Origin: Thiobacillus denitrificans DSM 12475 | Lineage (GTDB): Bacteria; Pseudomonadota; Gammaproteobacteria; Burkholderiales; Thiobacillaceae | Direction: 5' to 3' | Length of the DNA stretch: 64,000 nt | Assembly: GCF_000376425.1 (NCBI RefSeq) | Contig: NZ_AQWL01000007.1 | Span: forward strand, 62,001-126,000 | Part shown: one piece after another, positions 9,137 through 19,938 of the stretch | Position numbering within the stretch: position 1 is the stretch's first letter | Layout of the letters: every line of letters begins with the position of its first letter | Program-made: the position numbers and the translations under genes | The notes under the pieces: model-generated | The model's input: only the letters and a program-made list of their open reading frames with translations | The model's database searches: none | Told to the model about the DNA's origin: nothing

Positions 9137-10977
9137 TCCGGCTGGATCTCGACCAGCGCCATGTCGGGCGTCACCGCATCGCCTTTTTTTGCGAAAACGC
9201 TGAGGACGATGCCGGTGATCGGTGCCTGCACTTCGTTTTCCATCTTCATCGCCTCGATCACCAGTACGCCGTCACCGGCCTTGACCAGCTGGCCGATGCT
9301 CACCAGCACGTCGACGATGGTGCCGGGCATGGCTGCGGTGACGTGGCCGGGGTGGCTGGGGCGCGGTTTCTGCCCGGATGCGCCGGGCGCGGCCGCGGTT
9401 TTTCGCTGGGCGCTGTCGTTGCCGGTCACGGCGACTTCGTTCAGCGGCTCGACCAGCACTTCTTCCGAGATGCCGTCCACCGACACGAAGTAGGGCCGTT
9501 GCGAGGCGTCGCTGCGGCCGCTGCCCGACAACTTGATGTGGTAGGTCTCGCCATGCAGCGTAATCTTGAATTCGTCGGCTGCATAACGCGGCGCGCTGTC
9601 CTGTTGCGCGGCGCCCGGCGGCGGCAGCGCTTCGGGCCTGAGGGTGCCCGCCGCGCGTTCCTGCAACCAGGTCTTGCCGATTTCGGGGAACATGGCGTAG
9701 GTCAGCACGTCCTCGTCCGACTTGGCCAGTCCCTCGATTTCGCCGCGCAGCTTGTCGAGCTCGTCGGCCATCAGGTCGGCGGGCCGGCAGGTGGTGACGT
9801 CGAGATTGCCAATGGCGATTTTGCGCACTTCTTCGTTGATATGCCCGGGTGCCTTGCCATAGCGGCCCTGCAGGTAGAGCTTCACTTCGTTGGTGACCGA
9901 TTTGTAGCGTGCGCCGGTGAGCACGTTCAACGCTGCCTGGGTGCCGACGATCTGCGAGGTGGGCGTGACCAGCGGCGGGTAGCCGAGATCTTCGCGCACG
10001 TGTGGGATTTCTTCGAGCACGGCGTCCATCCTGTCGATCGCGCCCTGCTCCTTCAGTTGGTTGGCGAGATTGGAGATCATCCCGCCCGGCACCTGGTTGA
10101 TCAGCACGCGGGTGTCGGTGCCGGTGAAGGCCGACTCGAACTGCCAGTATTTCTTGCGCACGTCCTTGAAGTAGGCCGAGATTTCCTCGATCAGCGGCAG
10201 CGACAGGCCAGTGTCGTATTCGGTGCCCGCCAATGCGGCGACCAGGCTTTGCGTGGTGGGATGGCTGGCACCCTCGGCAAATGCGCCGACGCAGGTGTCG
10301 ATGATGCTGGCGCCGGCTTCCACCGCCTTCAGGTGCGTCATGTGCGCCAGGCCCGAGGTCGCGTGGCTGTGCGTGTGGATGGGCAGCTGGGTTGCGGCGC
10401 GGATTGCCTGCACCAGCTCGAACGCGGAATAGGGCGTGAGCAGGCCCGCCATGTCCTTGATCGCGATGGTGTCGCAGCCCATCTCCGCCAGGCCCTTGGC
10501 CAGTTCGACGAAGTGCGGGATGTTGTGTACCGGGCTGGTGGTGTAGCAGATCGCGCCTTCGGCGTGCTTGCCGGCCGCCTTGACCGTTTCGATCGACACG
10601 CGCAGGTTGCGCAGGTCGTTCATCGCGTCGAACACGCGGAACACGTCGACGCCGTTGTCGGCGGATTTCTGCACGAAGGCGCGCACCACGTCGTCGGAGT
10701 AATTGCGGTAGCCCAGCAGGTTCTGCCCGCGCAGCAGCATCTGGATGCGGGTGTTGGGCAGTGCCTTCCTGAGCTTGCGCAGGCGCTCCCACGGGTCTTC
10801 ACGCAGAAAGCGCACGCAGGCGTCGAAGGTGGCGCCGCCCCAGGCTTCCAGCGACCAGAAGCCCACTTGATCCAGCTTGCTGCAGATCGGCAGCATGTCG
10901 GCGGTCTGCATGCGGGTGGCGATGAGCGACTGGTGGCCGTCGCGCAGGACGAGATCGGTAACGAATACTTTGGTCAT
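9133..10977 (-). CDS. pycB: pyruvate carboxylase subunit B (carboxyltransferase plus biotin carrier)
   Basis: 614-residue protein with an N-terminal TIM-barrel carboxyltransferase domain (DLVLRDGHQSLIATRM), a conserved middle domain and a C-terminal biotinyl domain with the biotinylation motif EAMKMEN. The architecture is shared with the oxaloacetate decarboxylase alpha subunit. No beta or gamma membrane subunits are present, and a biotin carboxylase gene lies immediately upstream, so two-subunit pyruvate carboxylase (pyruvate to oxaloacetate, anaplerotic) is the better call. Only two bases separate it from pycA. Confidence 0.87.
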   Translation of the reverse strand: MTKVFVTDLVLRDGHQSLIATRMQTADMLPICSKLDQVGFWSLEAWGGATFDACVRFLREDPWERLRKLRKALPNTRIQMLLRGQNLLGYRNYSDDVVRAFVQKSADNGVDVFRVFDAMNDLRNLRVSIETVKAAGKHAEGAICYTTSPVHNIPHFVELAKGLAEMGCDTIAIKDMAGLLTPYSAFELVQAIRAATQLPIHTHSHATSGLAHMTHLKAVEAGASIIDTCVGAFAEGASHPTTQSLVAALAGTEYDTGLSLPLIEEISAYFKDVRKKYWQFESAFTGTDTRVLINQVPGGMISNLANQLKEQGAIDRMDAVLEEIPHVREDLGYPPLVTPTSQIVGTQAALNVLTGARYKSVTNEVKLYLQGRYGKAPGHINEEVRKIAIGNLDVTTCRPADLMADELDKLRGEIEGLAKSDEDVLTYAMFPEIGKTWLQERAAGTLRPEALPPPGAAQQDSAPRYAADEFKITLHGETYHIKLSGSGRSDASQRPYFVSVDGISEEVLVEPLNEVAVTGNDSAQRKTAAAPGASGQKPRPSHPGHVTAAMPGTIVDVLVSIGQLVKAGDGVLVIEAMKMENEVQAPITGIVLSVFAKKGDAVTPDMALVEIQPE

Positions 10978-10979
10978 TT

Positions 10980-12398
10980 TTACAACCCTTGATGAGCGGC
11001 GATGGCGGCGGCGATGGCGGCGGCGATCACTTCCGGCGGTTTCTTTTCAGTGTACTGGGTGAGTTCCGGATGTTCATCCACAAAGCCGGTATTGAAGCGC
11101 CCGCTGCGGAACTCGGGGTTTTTCAAAATTTCCTGGTAGTAGGGAATCGTCGTCTTCACGCCGTACACCAGCATATCGGCGAGCGCCCGGCGGCCGCGTT
11201 CGACGGTCGCTTCCCAGTTCAGGTTCCACACCGTGAGCTTGGCGCACATGGAATCGAAGTAGGGCGGAATCACGTAGTCGGTGTAAATCGCCGCGTCGAC
11301 GCGCACGCCGGGGCCGCCCGGCGAATAGTAGCGCGTGATGCGGCCGAGGCTGGGCAGGAATTCGTTTTTCGGATCTTCGGCGTTGATGCGGAATTCGATC
11401 GCGTAGCCGCGATGCGCGATGTCTTCCTGCCTGTATTGCAGCGGCTTGCCGTCGGCGATGCGGATCTGCTCCTGCACGATGTCGACGCCGGTAATGGTTT
11501 CGGTGATCGGGTGTTCGACCTGCAGCCGGGTGTTCATTTCCATAAAATAGAACTGGTTGTCCTGGTCGAGCAGGAATTCCACCGTGCCGGCATTCACGTA
11601 GCCGACCGATTTGGCGGCGCGCACCGCCAGCTTGCCGATGTATTGCCGCTGTGCCTCGGTGAGCTGCGGGCTCGGCGCGATCTCGATCAGCTTCTGGTTG
11701 CGCCGCTGGATCGAGCAGTCGCGCTCGAACAGGTGAATCACGTTGCCCTGGGTGTCGCCGAGAATCTGCACCTCGATGTGCTTGGGCCGCACCACGCATT
11801 TTTCGACGAAGACTTCGGGCTTGCCGAAGGCCTTGCTGGCTTCCGACACCACGCGGTCGTAATTTTTCAGCAGTTCCTCTTCGCTGTCGCAGCGGCGGAT
11901 GCCTCGCCCGCCGCCGCCGTTGGTGGCCTTGAGCATCACCGGATAGCCGATTCTGCCGGCCAGTGCGCGCGCCTCCTCGACGTTCTCCAGGTTGTGATCC
12001 GATCCCGGCACCACCGGAATGCCGGCGGCGATCATCGCATTGCGCGCCTGGATCTTGTCGCCCATGCGGCGGATCACGTCGGGCGAGGGGCCGATGAAGC
12101 GGATGCCGCGACGTGCGCAGATGGTGGCCAGATCGGGGTTTTCGGAGAGGAAGCCATAGCCGGGATGCAATGCATCGCAGCCCGATGCGGCCGCCAGATT
12201 GACCAGCGTGTGCGCGTTCAGATAGCCGAGAATGGGATCCTTGCCGATGTGGTAGGCCTCGTCGGCTTTCTTGACGTGCAGTGCGTGGCGGTCGGCATCG
12301 GTATAGATGGCGACCGACTTGATGCCCAGTTCGGCGCAGGCGCGCACGATGCGGACGGCAATCTCGCCGCGGTTGGCGACCAGTATTTTCTTAATCAT
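10980..12398 (-). CDS. pycA: pyruvate carboxylase subunit A (biotin carboxylase)
   Basis: 472-residue ATP-grasp biotin carboxylase. It shows KKILVANRGEIAVRIVRA at the N-terminus, the Gly-rich ATP loop KATNGGGGRGI, and EMNTRLQVEHPITE with the catalytic Glu/Asn/Arg set. It carboxylates the biotin of the downstream PycB subunit. It resembles AccC, but accB is absent and it pairs with pycB. Start ATG 12398 is preferred; GTG 12404 is in frame. Confidence 0.88.
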   Translation of the reverse strand: MIKKILVANRGEIAVRIVRACAELGIKSVAIYTDADRHALHVKKADEAYHIGKDPILGYLNAHTLVNLAAASGCDALHPGYGFLSENPDLATICARRGIRFIGPSPDVIRRMGDKIQARNAMIAAGIPVVPGSDHNLENVEEARALAGRIGYPVMLKATNGGGGRGIRRCDSEEELLKNYDRVVSEASKAFGKPEVFVEKCVVRPKHIEVQILGDTQGNVIHLFERDCSIQRRNQKLIEIAPSPQLTEAQRQYIGKLAVRAAKSVGYVNAGTVEFLLDQDNQFYFMEMNTRLQVEHPITETITGVDIVQEQIRIADGKPLQYRQEDIAHRGYAIEFRINAEDPKNEFLPSLGRITRYYSPGGPGVRVDAAIYTDYVIPPYFDSMCAKLTVWNLNWEATVERGRRALADMLVYGVKTTIPYYQEILKNPEFRSGRFNTGFVDEHPELTQYTEKKPPEVIAAAIAAAIAAHQGL

Positions 12399-12517
12399 GG
12401 CCACCGTTTCTTTGACAAAAATAACGCGAAATCATATCATTGCGGGCTAATGTTTAACCGGGTGCGTCATGTCGAGCCTGTGCGCGTTAACCCAGTACGC
12501 TGTTGATCGGGTGTGCC

Positions 12518-12937
12518 GTGCATCAGCCTGTTGAGGTCGATCCACGGCGTTTTTGCAGGGATTCACAGTCGTGGGAAACGCAGTCGGAGGTGTCTGCGTT
12601 TCCGCGTCTAGCCCGCGAATTTACGCAAGGCGCGCTGTTCTGTCGAGTCGCCGGGCAGACGGATCAGCGCGGTGGCTTGTCCCTGTTGCTGGCGATTCAC
12701 GGCGAGGTCGAGCTGACCTGTCAGCGTTGCCTGGGCGGCATGCGGCATACGGTGCAGATCGAGCGCACGCTGCATCTGGCGCGCAACGAAACCGAGCTGG
12801 AGCGGCTGGATGCGCTGCCCGACGGCGATGCGATCCTGGCCGGCGAGAAGCTCAATCTCGTCGATCTGGTTGAGGATGAAGTGTTGTTGAGCCTGCCGCT
12901 GGCGGCCATGCACGCAGAAGGTGAATGCCCCGCCTGA
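12518..12937 (+). CDS. yceD: YceD/DUF177 large-ribosomal-RNA accumulation protein
   Basis: About 139 residues. It has the DUF177 hallmark CQRCL (residues about 70-74) followed by an acidic C-terminal region with LNLVDLVEDEVLLSLPL. YceD relatives are needed for 23S rRNA accumulation in plants and E. coli and are nearly always encoded just before rpmF, as here. The start is uncertain: GTG 12518 or TTG 12503, neither with a strong ribosome site. Confidence 0.85.
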   Translation: MHQPVEVDPRRFCRDSQSWETQSEVSAFPRLAREFTQGALFCRVAGQTDQRGGLSLLLAIHGEVELTCQRCLGGMRHTVQIERTLHLARNETELERLDALPDGDAILAGEKLNLVDLVEDEVLLSLPLAAMHAEGECPA

Positions 12938-12967
12938 GGGGTGAAATGAATTTTCAAGGAGTAAGAA

Positions 12968-13147
12968 ATGGCTGTCCAGCAGAACAAGAAATCCCCGTCC
13001 AAGCGCGGCATGCACCGTGCGCACGATTTTCTGACCAATCCGCCGCTGGCCGTCGAGCCGACCACGGGCGAAGCGCATCTGCGCCACCATATCAGCCCCA
13101 ACGGCTTTTATCGTGGCCGCAAAGTCGTCAAGGCCAAAGGCGAATAA
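12968..13147 (+). CDS. rpmF: 50S ribosomal protein L32
   Basis: 59-residue basic ribosomal protein. It begins [20 protein letters not shown], the universal L32 N-terminus, and ends with a lysine-rich tail. AAGGAG lies seven bases before ATG. Proteobacterial L32 is typically co-transcribed with yceD and plsX, exactly the neighbours here. Confidence 0.95.
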   Translation: MAVQQNKKSPSKRGMHRAHDFLTNPPLAVEPTTGEAHLRHHISPNGFYRGRKVVKAKGE

Positions 13148-13220
13148 TTCCGCCCTCGCGCGCCCCCGGCCATGATTGCCGTGGCCGGGGGCGTCCCGAT
13201 CAGCCCACGCTTTCGGCTGC

Positions 13221-14240
13221 ATGAGAAATATCACAGTCGCCATTGATGTCATGGGGGGCGATCACGGTCCCCATGTCACCGTCCCGGCGGCGATCCGCTG
13301 TCTTGCGCGTCATCCTGACCTGAACGTGATTCTAGTCGGGCCGCAGGATATCGTCGCCGCTGAACTCAAGGCACGCCGTGTCAAGACCGGACCGCGCCTC
13401 ATCGTGCGCCACGCCAGCCAGGTGGTGGCGATGGACGAGGCCCCCGCGCTGGCGCTGCGCGGGAAAAAAGACTCCTCGATGCGGGTGGCCATCGATCTCG
13501 TCAAATCCGGCGAGGCCGACGCCTGCGTGTCGGCGGGCAACACCGGTGCGCTGATGGCGACCGCGCGCTTCGTCCTGAAAACCCTGCCCGGCATCGACCG
13601 TCCCGCGATCGCCGCCGTGATGCCGACGATCAGCGGCCACGCGCTGGTACTGGATATGGGAGCCAATGTCGACTGCAGCGCCGAGCATCTGCTGCAGTTC
13701 GGCATCATGGGCGCGATGCTGGTGTCGGCGGTGGAGCATAAGCCGAATCCGAGCGTGGGCCTGCTCAACATCGGCGAGGAAGACATCAAGGGCAACGAAA
13801 TGGTGAAACGCGCCGCCGAACTGCTGCGCGACAGCCACCTGAATTTCTACGGCAATGTCGAAGGCAACGACATCTTCAAGGGCACCACCGACGTGGTGGT
13901 GTGCGACGGCTTCGTCGGCAACGTGACTCTGAAAGCCTCCGAAGGACTCGCCAAGATGATAGCCACCACGCTGCGCGCCGAGTTCAAGCGCAACTGGCTG
14001 ACCCGCATCACCGGTCTGCTCGCCATGCCGGTGCTGAATGCCTTCAAGCGCCGTCTCGATCCGCGTCGCTACAACGGCGCCACGCTGCTGGGGCTCAAGG
14101 GCGTGGTGGTGAAAAGCCATGGTTCGGCCGACCGCCTTGCGTTCGAGCATGCGATCGAGACTGCCAGCGAAGAAGTCCGCAACAATGTACTGAAACGCAT
14201 CACAGACCAGATTCAACTTCTGCAACGGGTGGCTGCTTGA
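13221..14240 (+). CDS. plsX: phosphate acyltransferase PlsX
   Basis: 339-residue enzyme converting acyl-ACP and phosphate to acyl-phosphate, which PlsY uses for phosphatidic acid synthesis. The N-terminal [12 protein letters not shown] and the internal GNTGALMA are conserved. Start ATG 13221 gives the usual [10 protein letters not shown]-terminus; an upstream extension is not conserved. The stop overlaps the TTG start of fabH. Confidence 0.95.
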   Translation: MRNITVAIDVMGGDHGPHVTVPAAIRCLARHPDLNVILVGPQDIVAAELKARRVKTGPRLIVRHASQVVAMDEAPALALRGKKDSSMRVAIDLVKSGEADACVSAGNTGALMATARFVLKTLPGIDRPAIAAVMPTISGHALVLDMGANVDCSAEHLLQFGIMGAMLVSAVEHKPNPSVGLLNIGEEDIKGNEMVKRAAELLRDSHLNFYGNVEGNDIFKGTTDVVVCDGFVGNVTLKASEGLAKMIATTLRAEFKRNWLTRITGLLAMPVLNAFKRRLDPRRYNGATLLGLKGVVVKSHGSADRLAFEHAIETASEEVRNNVLKRITDQIQLLQRVAA

Positions 14241-15196
14241 CCTATTCCCGCATTCTCGGCACTGGCAGTTATCTGCCTGCGCGCATCCTCACCAACGCCG
14301 ATCTCGAAAAACTGGTCGAGACCAACGACCAGTGGATCGTCGACCGCACCGGCATCCGCGAGCGCCATATCGCCGCCGAGGGCGAATTCACCAGCGATCT
14401 GGCGGCCCAGGCCGCGCGGGCGGCGCTCGATGCGGCCGGGTTGGCGCCCGACGACATCGACCTGCTGCTGGTCGCTACCACCACGCCCGACCTGGTTTTC
14501 CCCAGCACCGCCTGCATCGTGCAGTCCAAGCTGGGGATGACCAACGGCAAGCCGGCGTTCGATCTGCAGGCGGTGTGCAGCGGTTTCGTCTATGCCTTGA
14601 GCGTGGCCGACCAGTTCATCAAGACCGGCGCGGCCAGGCATGTGCTGGTGGTCGGCGCCGAAACGCTGTCGCGCATCACCGACTGGAACGACCGCGGCAA
14701 CTGCATCCTGTGGGGTGACGGCGCCGGCGCGGTGGTGCTGGGCGCGTCCGCCGAACCCGGCATCGTCGCCACCCACATCCATGCCGATGGCCGCCACAAG
14801 GAACTGCTGCGCACCACCAACGGCCCGTCGACCGGCCTGCACGAGCCGGCGCTGATGCGGATGGAAGGCAATGCCGTGTTCAAGATGGCGGTCAATACGC
14901 TGGACCGCATCGTCGACGAAACGCTGGAAGCCAATGGCCTTTCGAAATCCGACATCGACTGGTTGGTGCCGCACCAGGCCAATATCCGCATCATCTCCGC
15001 CACCGCGAAAAAGCTTGGCATGAGTATGGACAACGTCGTCACCACCGTCGCCGGACACGGCAACACCTCGGCCGCTTCGGTGCCGCTGGCGTTCGACGTG
15101 GCGGTGCGCGACGGCCGCATCCGGCGCGGTCAGACGGTTCTCATGGAAGCCTTCGGCGGCGGCTTCACCTGGGGCTCGGCGCTCCTCAAGTATTAA
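14237..15196 (+). CDS. fabH: beta-ketoacyl-ACP synthase III
   Basis: 319-residue condensing enzyme that starts fatty-acid synthesis from acetyl-CoA and malonyl-ACP. The catalytic triad is visible: Cys in QAVCSGF, His in VPHQANIRI and Asn in [10 protein letters not shown]. The start is a TTG overlapping the plsX stop (TTGA), which leaves the conserved [13 protein letters not shown]-terminus. Confidence 0.95.
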   Translation: MTYSRILGTGSYLPARILTNADLEKLVETNDQWIVDRTGIRERHIAAEGEFTSDLAAQAARAALDAAGLAPDDIDLLLVATTTPDLVFPSTACIVQSKLGMTNGKPAFDLQAVCSGFVYALSVADQFIKTGAARHVLVVGAETLSRITDWNDRGNCILWGDGAGAVVLGASAEPGIVATHIHADGRHKELLRTTNGPSTGLHEPALMRMEGNAVFKMAVNTLDRIVDETLEANGLSKSDIDWLVPHQANIRIISATAKKLGMSMDNVVTTVAGHGNTSAASVPLAFDVAVRDGRIRRGQTVLMEAFGGGFTWGSALLKY

Positions 15197-15210
15197 AAGA
15201 AAAGACCCCT

Positions 15211-16134
15211 ATGAAATTGGCTTTTGTTTTCCCCGGGCAGGGCTCGCAGTCGGTCGGCATGATGCAGGGCTGGGGCGATCGCGCCGAAGTGCGCGCCACC
15301 TTTGACGAGGCGTCCGACGCACTCGGCCAGGATCTGTGGGCGCTGGTCGCCGACGGCCCGGCCGACCTGCTCAACCAGACCGTCAATACCCAGCCGGCGA
15401 TGCTGGCGGCGGATGTCGCTGCCTGGCGCGCGTGGCAGACAGCGGGCGGCGCAAGCCCGGCCTTGCTGGCAGGACACAGCCTGGGCGAATACGCGGCGCT
15501 GGTGGCGGCAGGCGCGCTGGGCTTAGCCGATGCGATCAGGCTGGTGCGCTTCCGCGCTGAAGCGATGCAGGCGGCAGTACCCGAAGGCGTCGGTGCGATG
15601 GCGGCGATTCTGGGACTGGACGACGATGTCGTGCGCGCGGTCTGCAATGAGGCGGCTGCGGGCGAGGTGGCCGAGGCGGTGAATCTCAATTCCCCCGGAC
15701 AGGTGGTCATCGCGGGCAACAAGGCCGCGGTCGAGCGCGCCATGGCGCTGGCGAAAGAGAAGGGCGCCAAGCGAGCCCTGCCGCTGCCGGTCAGCGTGCC
15801 GTCGCATTCCTCACTGATGCTGCCGGCGGCCGAGACGCTGCGGCTGCATCTGCAGGGCGTGGCGATCGCGGCGCCAACCATCCCCGTGCTGCATAACACC
15901 GACGTGCAAAGCCACACCGCACCCGACGCGATCCGCGCCGCACTGGCGAAGCAGCTGCACACCCCGGTGCGCTGGGTCGAAACTGTGCGGGCACTGAAAG
16001 CCGCCGGCATCGAGCGCGTGATCGAATGCGGCCCTGGCAAGGTGCTGGCGGGCCTCAACAAGCGCATCGACGACAGCCTGCCGGCCGTGGCGCTGGTGGA
16101 TGAAGCCAGCCTCGCGGCTGCGCTCAATCAATAA
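15211..16134 (+). CDS. fabD: malonyl-CoA:ACP transacylase
   Basis: 307-residue transacylase loading malonate onto ACP. FVFPGQGSQSVGM at the N-terminus and the active-site GHSLGEY (Ser nucleophile near residue 92) are typical, with the general-base His in PVSVPSHSS. It is part of the plsX-fabHDG-acpP-fabF cluster. Confidence 0.95.
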   Translation: MKLAFVFPGQGSQSVGMMQGWGDRAEVRATFDEASDALGQDLWALVADGPADLLNQTVNTQPAMLAADVAAWRAWQTAGGASPALLAGHSLGEYAALVAAGALGLADAIRLVRFRAEAMQAAVPEGVGAMAAILGLDDDVVRAVCNEAAAGEVAEAVNLNSPGQVVIAGNKAAVERAMALAKEKGAKRALPLPVSVPSHSSLMLPAAETLRLHLQGVAIAAPTIPVLHNTDVQSHTAPDAIRAALAKQLHTPVRWVETVRALKAAGIERVIECGPGKVLAGLNKRIDDSLPAVALVDEASLAAALNQ

Positions 16135-16143
16135 GGAGACACC

Positions 16144-16884
16144 ATGCTGCAAGGACAAATCGCCCTCGTTACGGGCGCCAGCCGCGGAATCGGCCAGGCG
16201 ATCGCGCTGGCGCTCGGTCAGGCAGAGGCTGTCGTGATCGGCACCGCAACCAGCGACACGGGTGCGCAGGTGATCAGCGATTACCTCGCCGCCGCCGGCA
16301 TTAAGGGCGGCGGCATGAAGCTCGACGTCACCGATGCTGCCGAAGTCGATGCCGTGATCGCGGCGATCGAAAAGGATTTCGGCGCCATCGGCATCTTGGT
16401 CAACAACGCCGGCATCACTCGCGACAACCTGTTGATGCGGATGAAGGACGAAGAATGGGACGCCATCCTGGCAACCAACCTCACTTCCGTGTTCCGTCTG
16501 TCGCGCGCGGTGCTGCGCGCGATGATGAAGACGCGCAGCGGCCGCATTATCTCCATCGCCTCGGTGGTGGGCGCGATGGGTAATGCCGGGCAGACCAATT
16601 ACAGCGCGGCCAAGGCCGGCATCATGGGCTTCACCAAGTCGCTGGCCCGCGAAGTCGGCAGCCGCAATATCACCGTCAACTGCGTGGCGCCGGGCTTCAT
16701 CGACACCGACATGACGCGTGCGCTGCCGGATGCTCAGAGGCAGGCGTTGCTCGGGCACATCCCGCTGGGGCGGCTAGGTACAGCGGAAGACATTGCGCAG
16801 GCCGTCGCTTTCCTGGCCTCGCCTGCCGCCGGCTATATCTCGGGCACCACCCTGCATGTCAACGGCGGCATGTACATGGCGTAA
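16144..16884 (+). CDS. fabG: 3-oxoacyl-ACP reductase
   Basis: 246-residue short-chain dehydrogenase using NADPH. It has the TGASRGIG cofactor loop, NNAG near residue 90, and the catalytic Ser/Tyr/Lys in SVVGAMGN and YSAAKAG. GGAG precedes the ATG. It lies between fabD and acpP as in most proteobacteria. Confidence 0.95.
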   Translation: MLQGQIALVTGASRGIGQAIALALGQAEAVVIGTATSDTGAQVISDYLAAAGIKGGGMKLDVTDAAEVDAVIAAIEKDFGAIGILVNNAGITRDNLLMRMKDEEWDAILATNLTSVFRLSRAVLRAMMKTRSGRIISIASVVGAMGNAGQTNYSAAKAGIMGFTKSLAREVGSRNITVNCVAPGFIDTDMTRALPDAQRQALLGHIPLGRLGTAEDIAQAVAFLASPAAGYISGTTLHVNGGMYMA

Positions 16885-16971
16885 CCGTCACGGAAAGTTT
16901 GGTAAAATCGCCGGGTTTCATTTTTCCGGGCTTCAATTTCATTGGGGCCCTATTTCAAGAGAGGATCAGTA

Positions 16972-17205
16972 ATGGATAACGTACAGCGTGTAATTAAAGT
17001 CGTCGCCGAGCAACTGGGCGTCAACGAGGCGGACATCAAGAACGAGTCTTCCTTCGTCGGCGACCTTGGCGCCGACTCGCTCGATACGGTCGAGCTGGTG
17101 ATGGCGCTGGAAGAAGAGTTCGGCTGCGAAATTCCCGACGAAGACGCGGAAAAGATCACCACCGTCCAGCAGGCGATCGATTACGTCAACAGCCACTCCA
17201 GCTGA
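16972..17205 (+). CDS. acpP: acyl carrier protein
   Basis: 77-residue acidic carrier. The phosphopantetheine Ser lies in [20 protein letters not shown] precedes the ATG at 16972; the 10-codon upstream extension is not conserved. The 166-base gap to fabF shows no gene. Confidence 0.96.
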   Translation: MDNVQRVIKVVAEQLGVNEADIKNESSFVGDLGADSLDTVELVMALEEEFGCEIPDEDAEKITTVQQAIDYVNSHSS

Positions 17206-17371
17206 TCGTTCACCCGGCTATTGAGTTGGCCCGGCAATGTGCGAAGCTGCGTGCGCGCGTTCAATTCCCGCTTGCCAGGCTGGGTTCGCTGGCCGTCCAA
17301 ATAGTGCGCTTTCAATGTTCAATGATTCGGCGTACACCGTGTCGTGCCGGATCGATAAAAAGGACTGACTT

Positions 17372-18604
17372 TTGTCCAAACGTCGCGTCGTCGTAACCGG
17401 CCTGGGGATCGTATCCCCGGTCGGCAACACCATACCGGAAGCCTGGGATAACCTGGTTGCCGGCCGTACCGGAATCGCCCGGATCACCCGTTTCGATCCT
17501 TCGCCCTTCGCCTCCCAGATGGCAGGCGAGGTCAAGAATTTCGAGGTTGAGCAATACCTCAACCCGAAAGAGGCGCGCCGCATGGATGTCTTCATCCAGT
17601 TCGGCATGGCCGCCGGGATCCAGGCGATCCGTGATTCGGGCATCGAGGTCACCGAAGCCAATGCCGAGCGTATCGGCATCAATATCGGCTCCGGCATCGG
17701 TGGTCTGCCGCTGATCGAGGAGACCCATAGCCTGCTGATGGAATCGGGGCCACGGAAGATCTCCCCCTTCTTCATTCCGGGCTCCATCATCAACATGATT
17801 TCCGGCAACCTTTCGATCCTGTATGGAGTGAAGGGCCCCAACCTGGCGGTCGTCACCGCCTGCACCACCGGCCTGCACGCGATTGGCCTGTCCGCCCGCA
17901 TGATCGAGCATGGCGATGCGGACGTGATGATCGCCGGTGGCGCCGAGTGCGCGACTTCGCCGCTGGGCGTGGGTGGTTTCGCGTCGGCACGCGCGCTGTC
18001 CACCCGCAACGACGATCCGGCCACCGCCAGCCGTCCGTGGGACAAGGATCGCGACGGCTTCGTCTTGGGCGAGGGTGCCGGCGTGCTGGTGCTCGAGGAA
18101 TACGAACACGCCAGGGCACGCGGCGCCAGAATCTACGCCGAAGTGGTGGGCTTCGGCATGAGCGGCGACGCCTATCACATGACGGCACCGAGCACCGACG
18201 GCCCCAGGCGTGCGATGCTGAACGCGATGCGCGACGCCGGAGTGAATCCCGGCCAGTTGAATTACATCAACGCGCACGGTACCTCGACGCCGCTGGGCGA
18301 CAAGAACGAGACCGATGCGATCAAGCTTGCGCTGGGCGATGCCGCCTACAAGCTGGTGGTCAACTCGACCAAGTCGATGACCGGCCACCTGCTGGGCGGC
18401 GCCGGCGGTGTCGAGTCGGTGTTCAGCGTGCTGGCGGTGCACCATCAGGTGTCGCCTCCCACCATCAACATCTTTTCGCAAGACCCGGAATGCGACCTCG
18501 ATTACTGCGCCAACACCGCGCGTGATATGAAGATCGACTTCGCGCTCAAGAACAACTTCGGGTTCGGCGGTACCAACGGCTCGCTGGTTTTCAAGCGCGT
18601 TTGA
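17372..18604 (+). CDS. fabF: beta-ketoacyl-ACP synthase II
   Basis: 410-residue condensing enzyme for chain elongation. The active-site Cys is in [11 protein letters not shown] (near residue 163), and the two His are in [11 protein letters not shown] and [14 protein letters not shown]. It starts with TTG, preceded by AAAAGGA. The stop overlaps the TTG start of pabB. Confidence 0.94.
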   Translation: MSKRRVVVTGLGIVSPVGNTIPEAWDNLVAGRTGIARITRFDPSPFASQMAGEVKNFEVEQYLNPKEARRMDVFIQFGMAAGIQAIRDSGIEVTEANAERIGINIGSGIGGLPLIEETHSLLMESGPRKISPFFIPGSIINMISGNLSILYGVKGPNLAVVTACTTGLHAIGLSARMIEHGDADVMIAGGAECATSPLGVGGFASARALSTRNDDPATASRPWDKDRDGFVLGEGAGVLVLEEYEHARARGARIYAEVVGFGMSGDAYHMTAPSTDGPRRAMLNAMRDAGVNPGQLNYINAHGTSTPLGDKNETDAIKLALGDAAYKLVVNSTKSMTGHLLGGAGGVESVFSVLAVHHQVSPPTINIFSQDPECDLDYCANTARDMKIDFALKNNFGFGGTNGSLVFKRV

Positions 18605-19938
18605 CTGTCACTGCGGATCGCCCGAGCACGCCCGAAACCCGGGAATGGCCGCAATGGCCTGATCTGGCCGGGCTTCAGGCGTCCGATCCTCGGCGTTACC
18701 CCGGCCTGTTCCTGAGCAGCGGCGGCACTGGCTGGGACGTGCTGTTTGCGTTCCCGCAGGAAGTCGTGCGGATTGCCTCAGCCGACGGGTTGCGCGAGCT
18801 GCAGGCGCATCCGGCGATGCAGTTGCAGCCCGGCCCCCGGCAGGCAGACCACAGCCTGCCTTTCAGCGGCGGCTGGCTGTGCGCGTTTGCGTATGAACTG
18901 GGCGGCCTGTTCGAACCCAGCGTCGGGCAGGCCGAGGATGATGCCGATTTCCCCCTTGCCTGGCTGGTGCGCATTCCCGCGGCGATCCTGTTCGACCGCG
19001 CGAACCGGCGTTGCGTCCTGATGGCCGAGGCCGGGCAGACTGAACTGCTCGACGGCATGCAGCGCGATCTGGCAGCGCTGCCGCCGCCCATCGCGGCATT
19101 GCCCGAATTGCACGCCCTGCATGAGAGTGCGCCCGATGCGTTTGTTGCCGGCGTTGCGCGCATCCAGGATTACATTCGCGCGGGCGACGTGTTCCAGGTC
19201 AATCTGTCGCGCGGCTGGCAGGCCGAATTCGCCGCGCCGGTTTCCGCGGCTTCGCTGTTCGCCCGGCTGATGCGGCGTAATCCGGCGCCGTTTTCGGCGC
19301 TGCTGCAGATGGATGAATGGGCGATCGTGAGCTCGTCGCCCGAACGGCTGGTTCGCCTTGGCCGCGACGGGATGCTGCAAACCCGGCCGATTGCCGGCAC
19401 GCATCCGAGAAGCGAGGATGCGGCGGAGGATGCGGCGCTGCGCGCACGCCTGCAGGCACATCCCAAGGAGCGCGCCGAACACGTCATGCTGGTCGATCTG
19501 GAACGCAACGACCTCGGACGGGTGTGCGATGCGGGCAGCGTGAAGGTGCCGGCCCTGATGGACATCGCCAGCTACCGCCACGTGCATCACATCGAATCGA
19601 CCGTCTGCGGCCGGCTGCGCAGCAGCGCGCGCGTGATCGACGCCTTGCGCGCGATGTTTCCCGGCGGCACCATTACCGGCTGTCCCAAGGTACGCACCAT
19701 GCAGATCATCCGTGAACTCGAACAGACGCCGCGACGCAGCTACACCGGCAGCCTCGGCTACATCAACCGCGACGGCAGCTTCGATTTCAATATCCTGATC
19801 CGCAGCTTCCTGCTGCGCGGACGCGAACTGAGTTTCCGCGCCGGCGCCGGCATCGTGGCCGATTCGATGGCCGCGCGCGAGCTCGATGAAACGCGCGCCA
19901 AGGCATGCGGTCTGTTGCACGCGCTGGGGGTCGCATGA
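18601..19938 (+). CDS. pabB: aminodeoxychorismate synthase component I
   Basis: 445-residue chorismate-using enzyme making 4-amino-4-deoxychorismate for p-aminobenzoate. The C-terminal chorismate-binding domain contains the segments [21 protein letters not shown] and [14 protein letters not shown]. Its overlap with pabC (ATGA) indicates a pabB-pabC unit making pABA for folate. This is one of two pabB-type genes in the window; the other (40180-41604) is inside the methanopterin cluster. Start is TTG overlapping the fabF stop. Confidence 0.92.
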   Translation: MTVTADRPSTPETREWPQWPDLAGLQASDPRRYPGLFLSSGGTGWDVLFAFPQEVVRIASADGLRELQAHPAMQLQPGPRQADHSLPFSGGWLCAFAYELGGLFEPSVGQAEDDADFPLAWLVRIPAAILFDRANRRCVLMAEAGQTELLDGMQRDLAALPPPIAALPELHALHESAPDAFVAGVARIQDYIRAGDVFQVNLSRGWQAEFAAPVSAASLFARLMRRNPAPFSALLQMDEWAIVSSSPERLVRLGRDGMLQTRPIAGTHPRSEDAAEDAALRARLQAHPKERAEHVMLVDLERNDLGRVCDAGSVKVPALMDIASYRHVHHIESTVCGRLRSSARVIDALRAMFPGGTITGCPKVRTMQIIRELEQTPRRSYTGSLGYINRDGSFDFNILIRSFLLRGRELSFRAGAGIVADSMAARELDETRAKACGLLHALGVA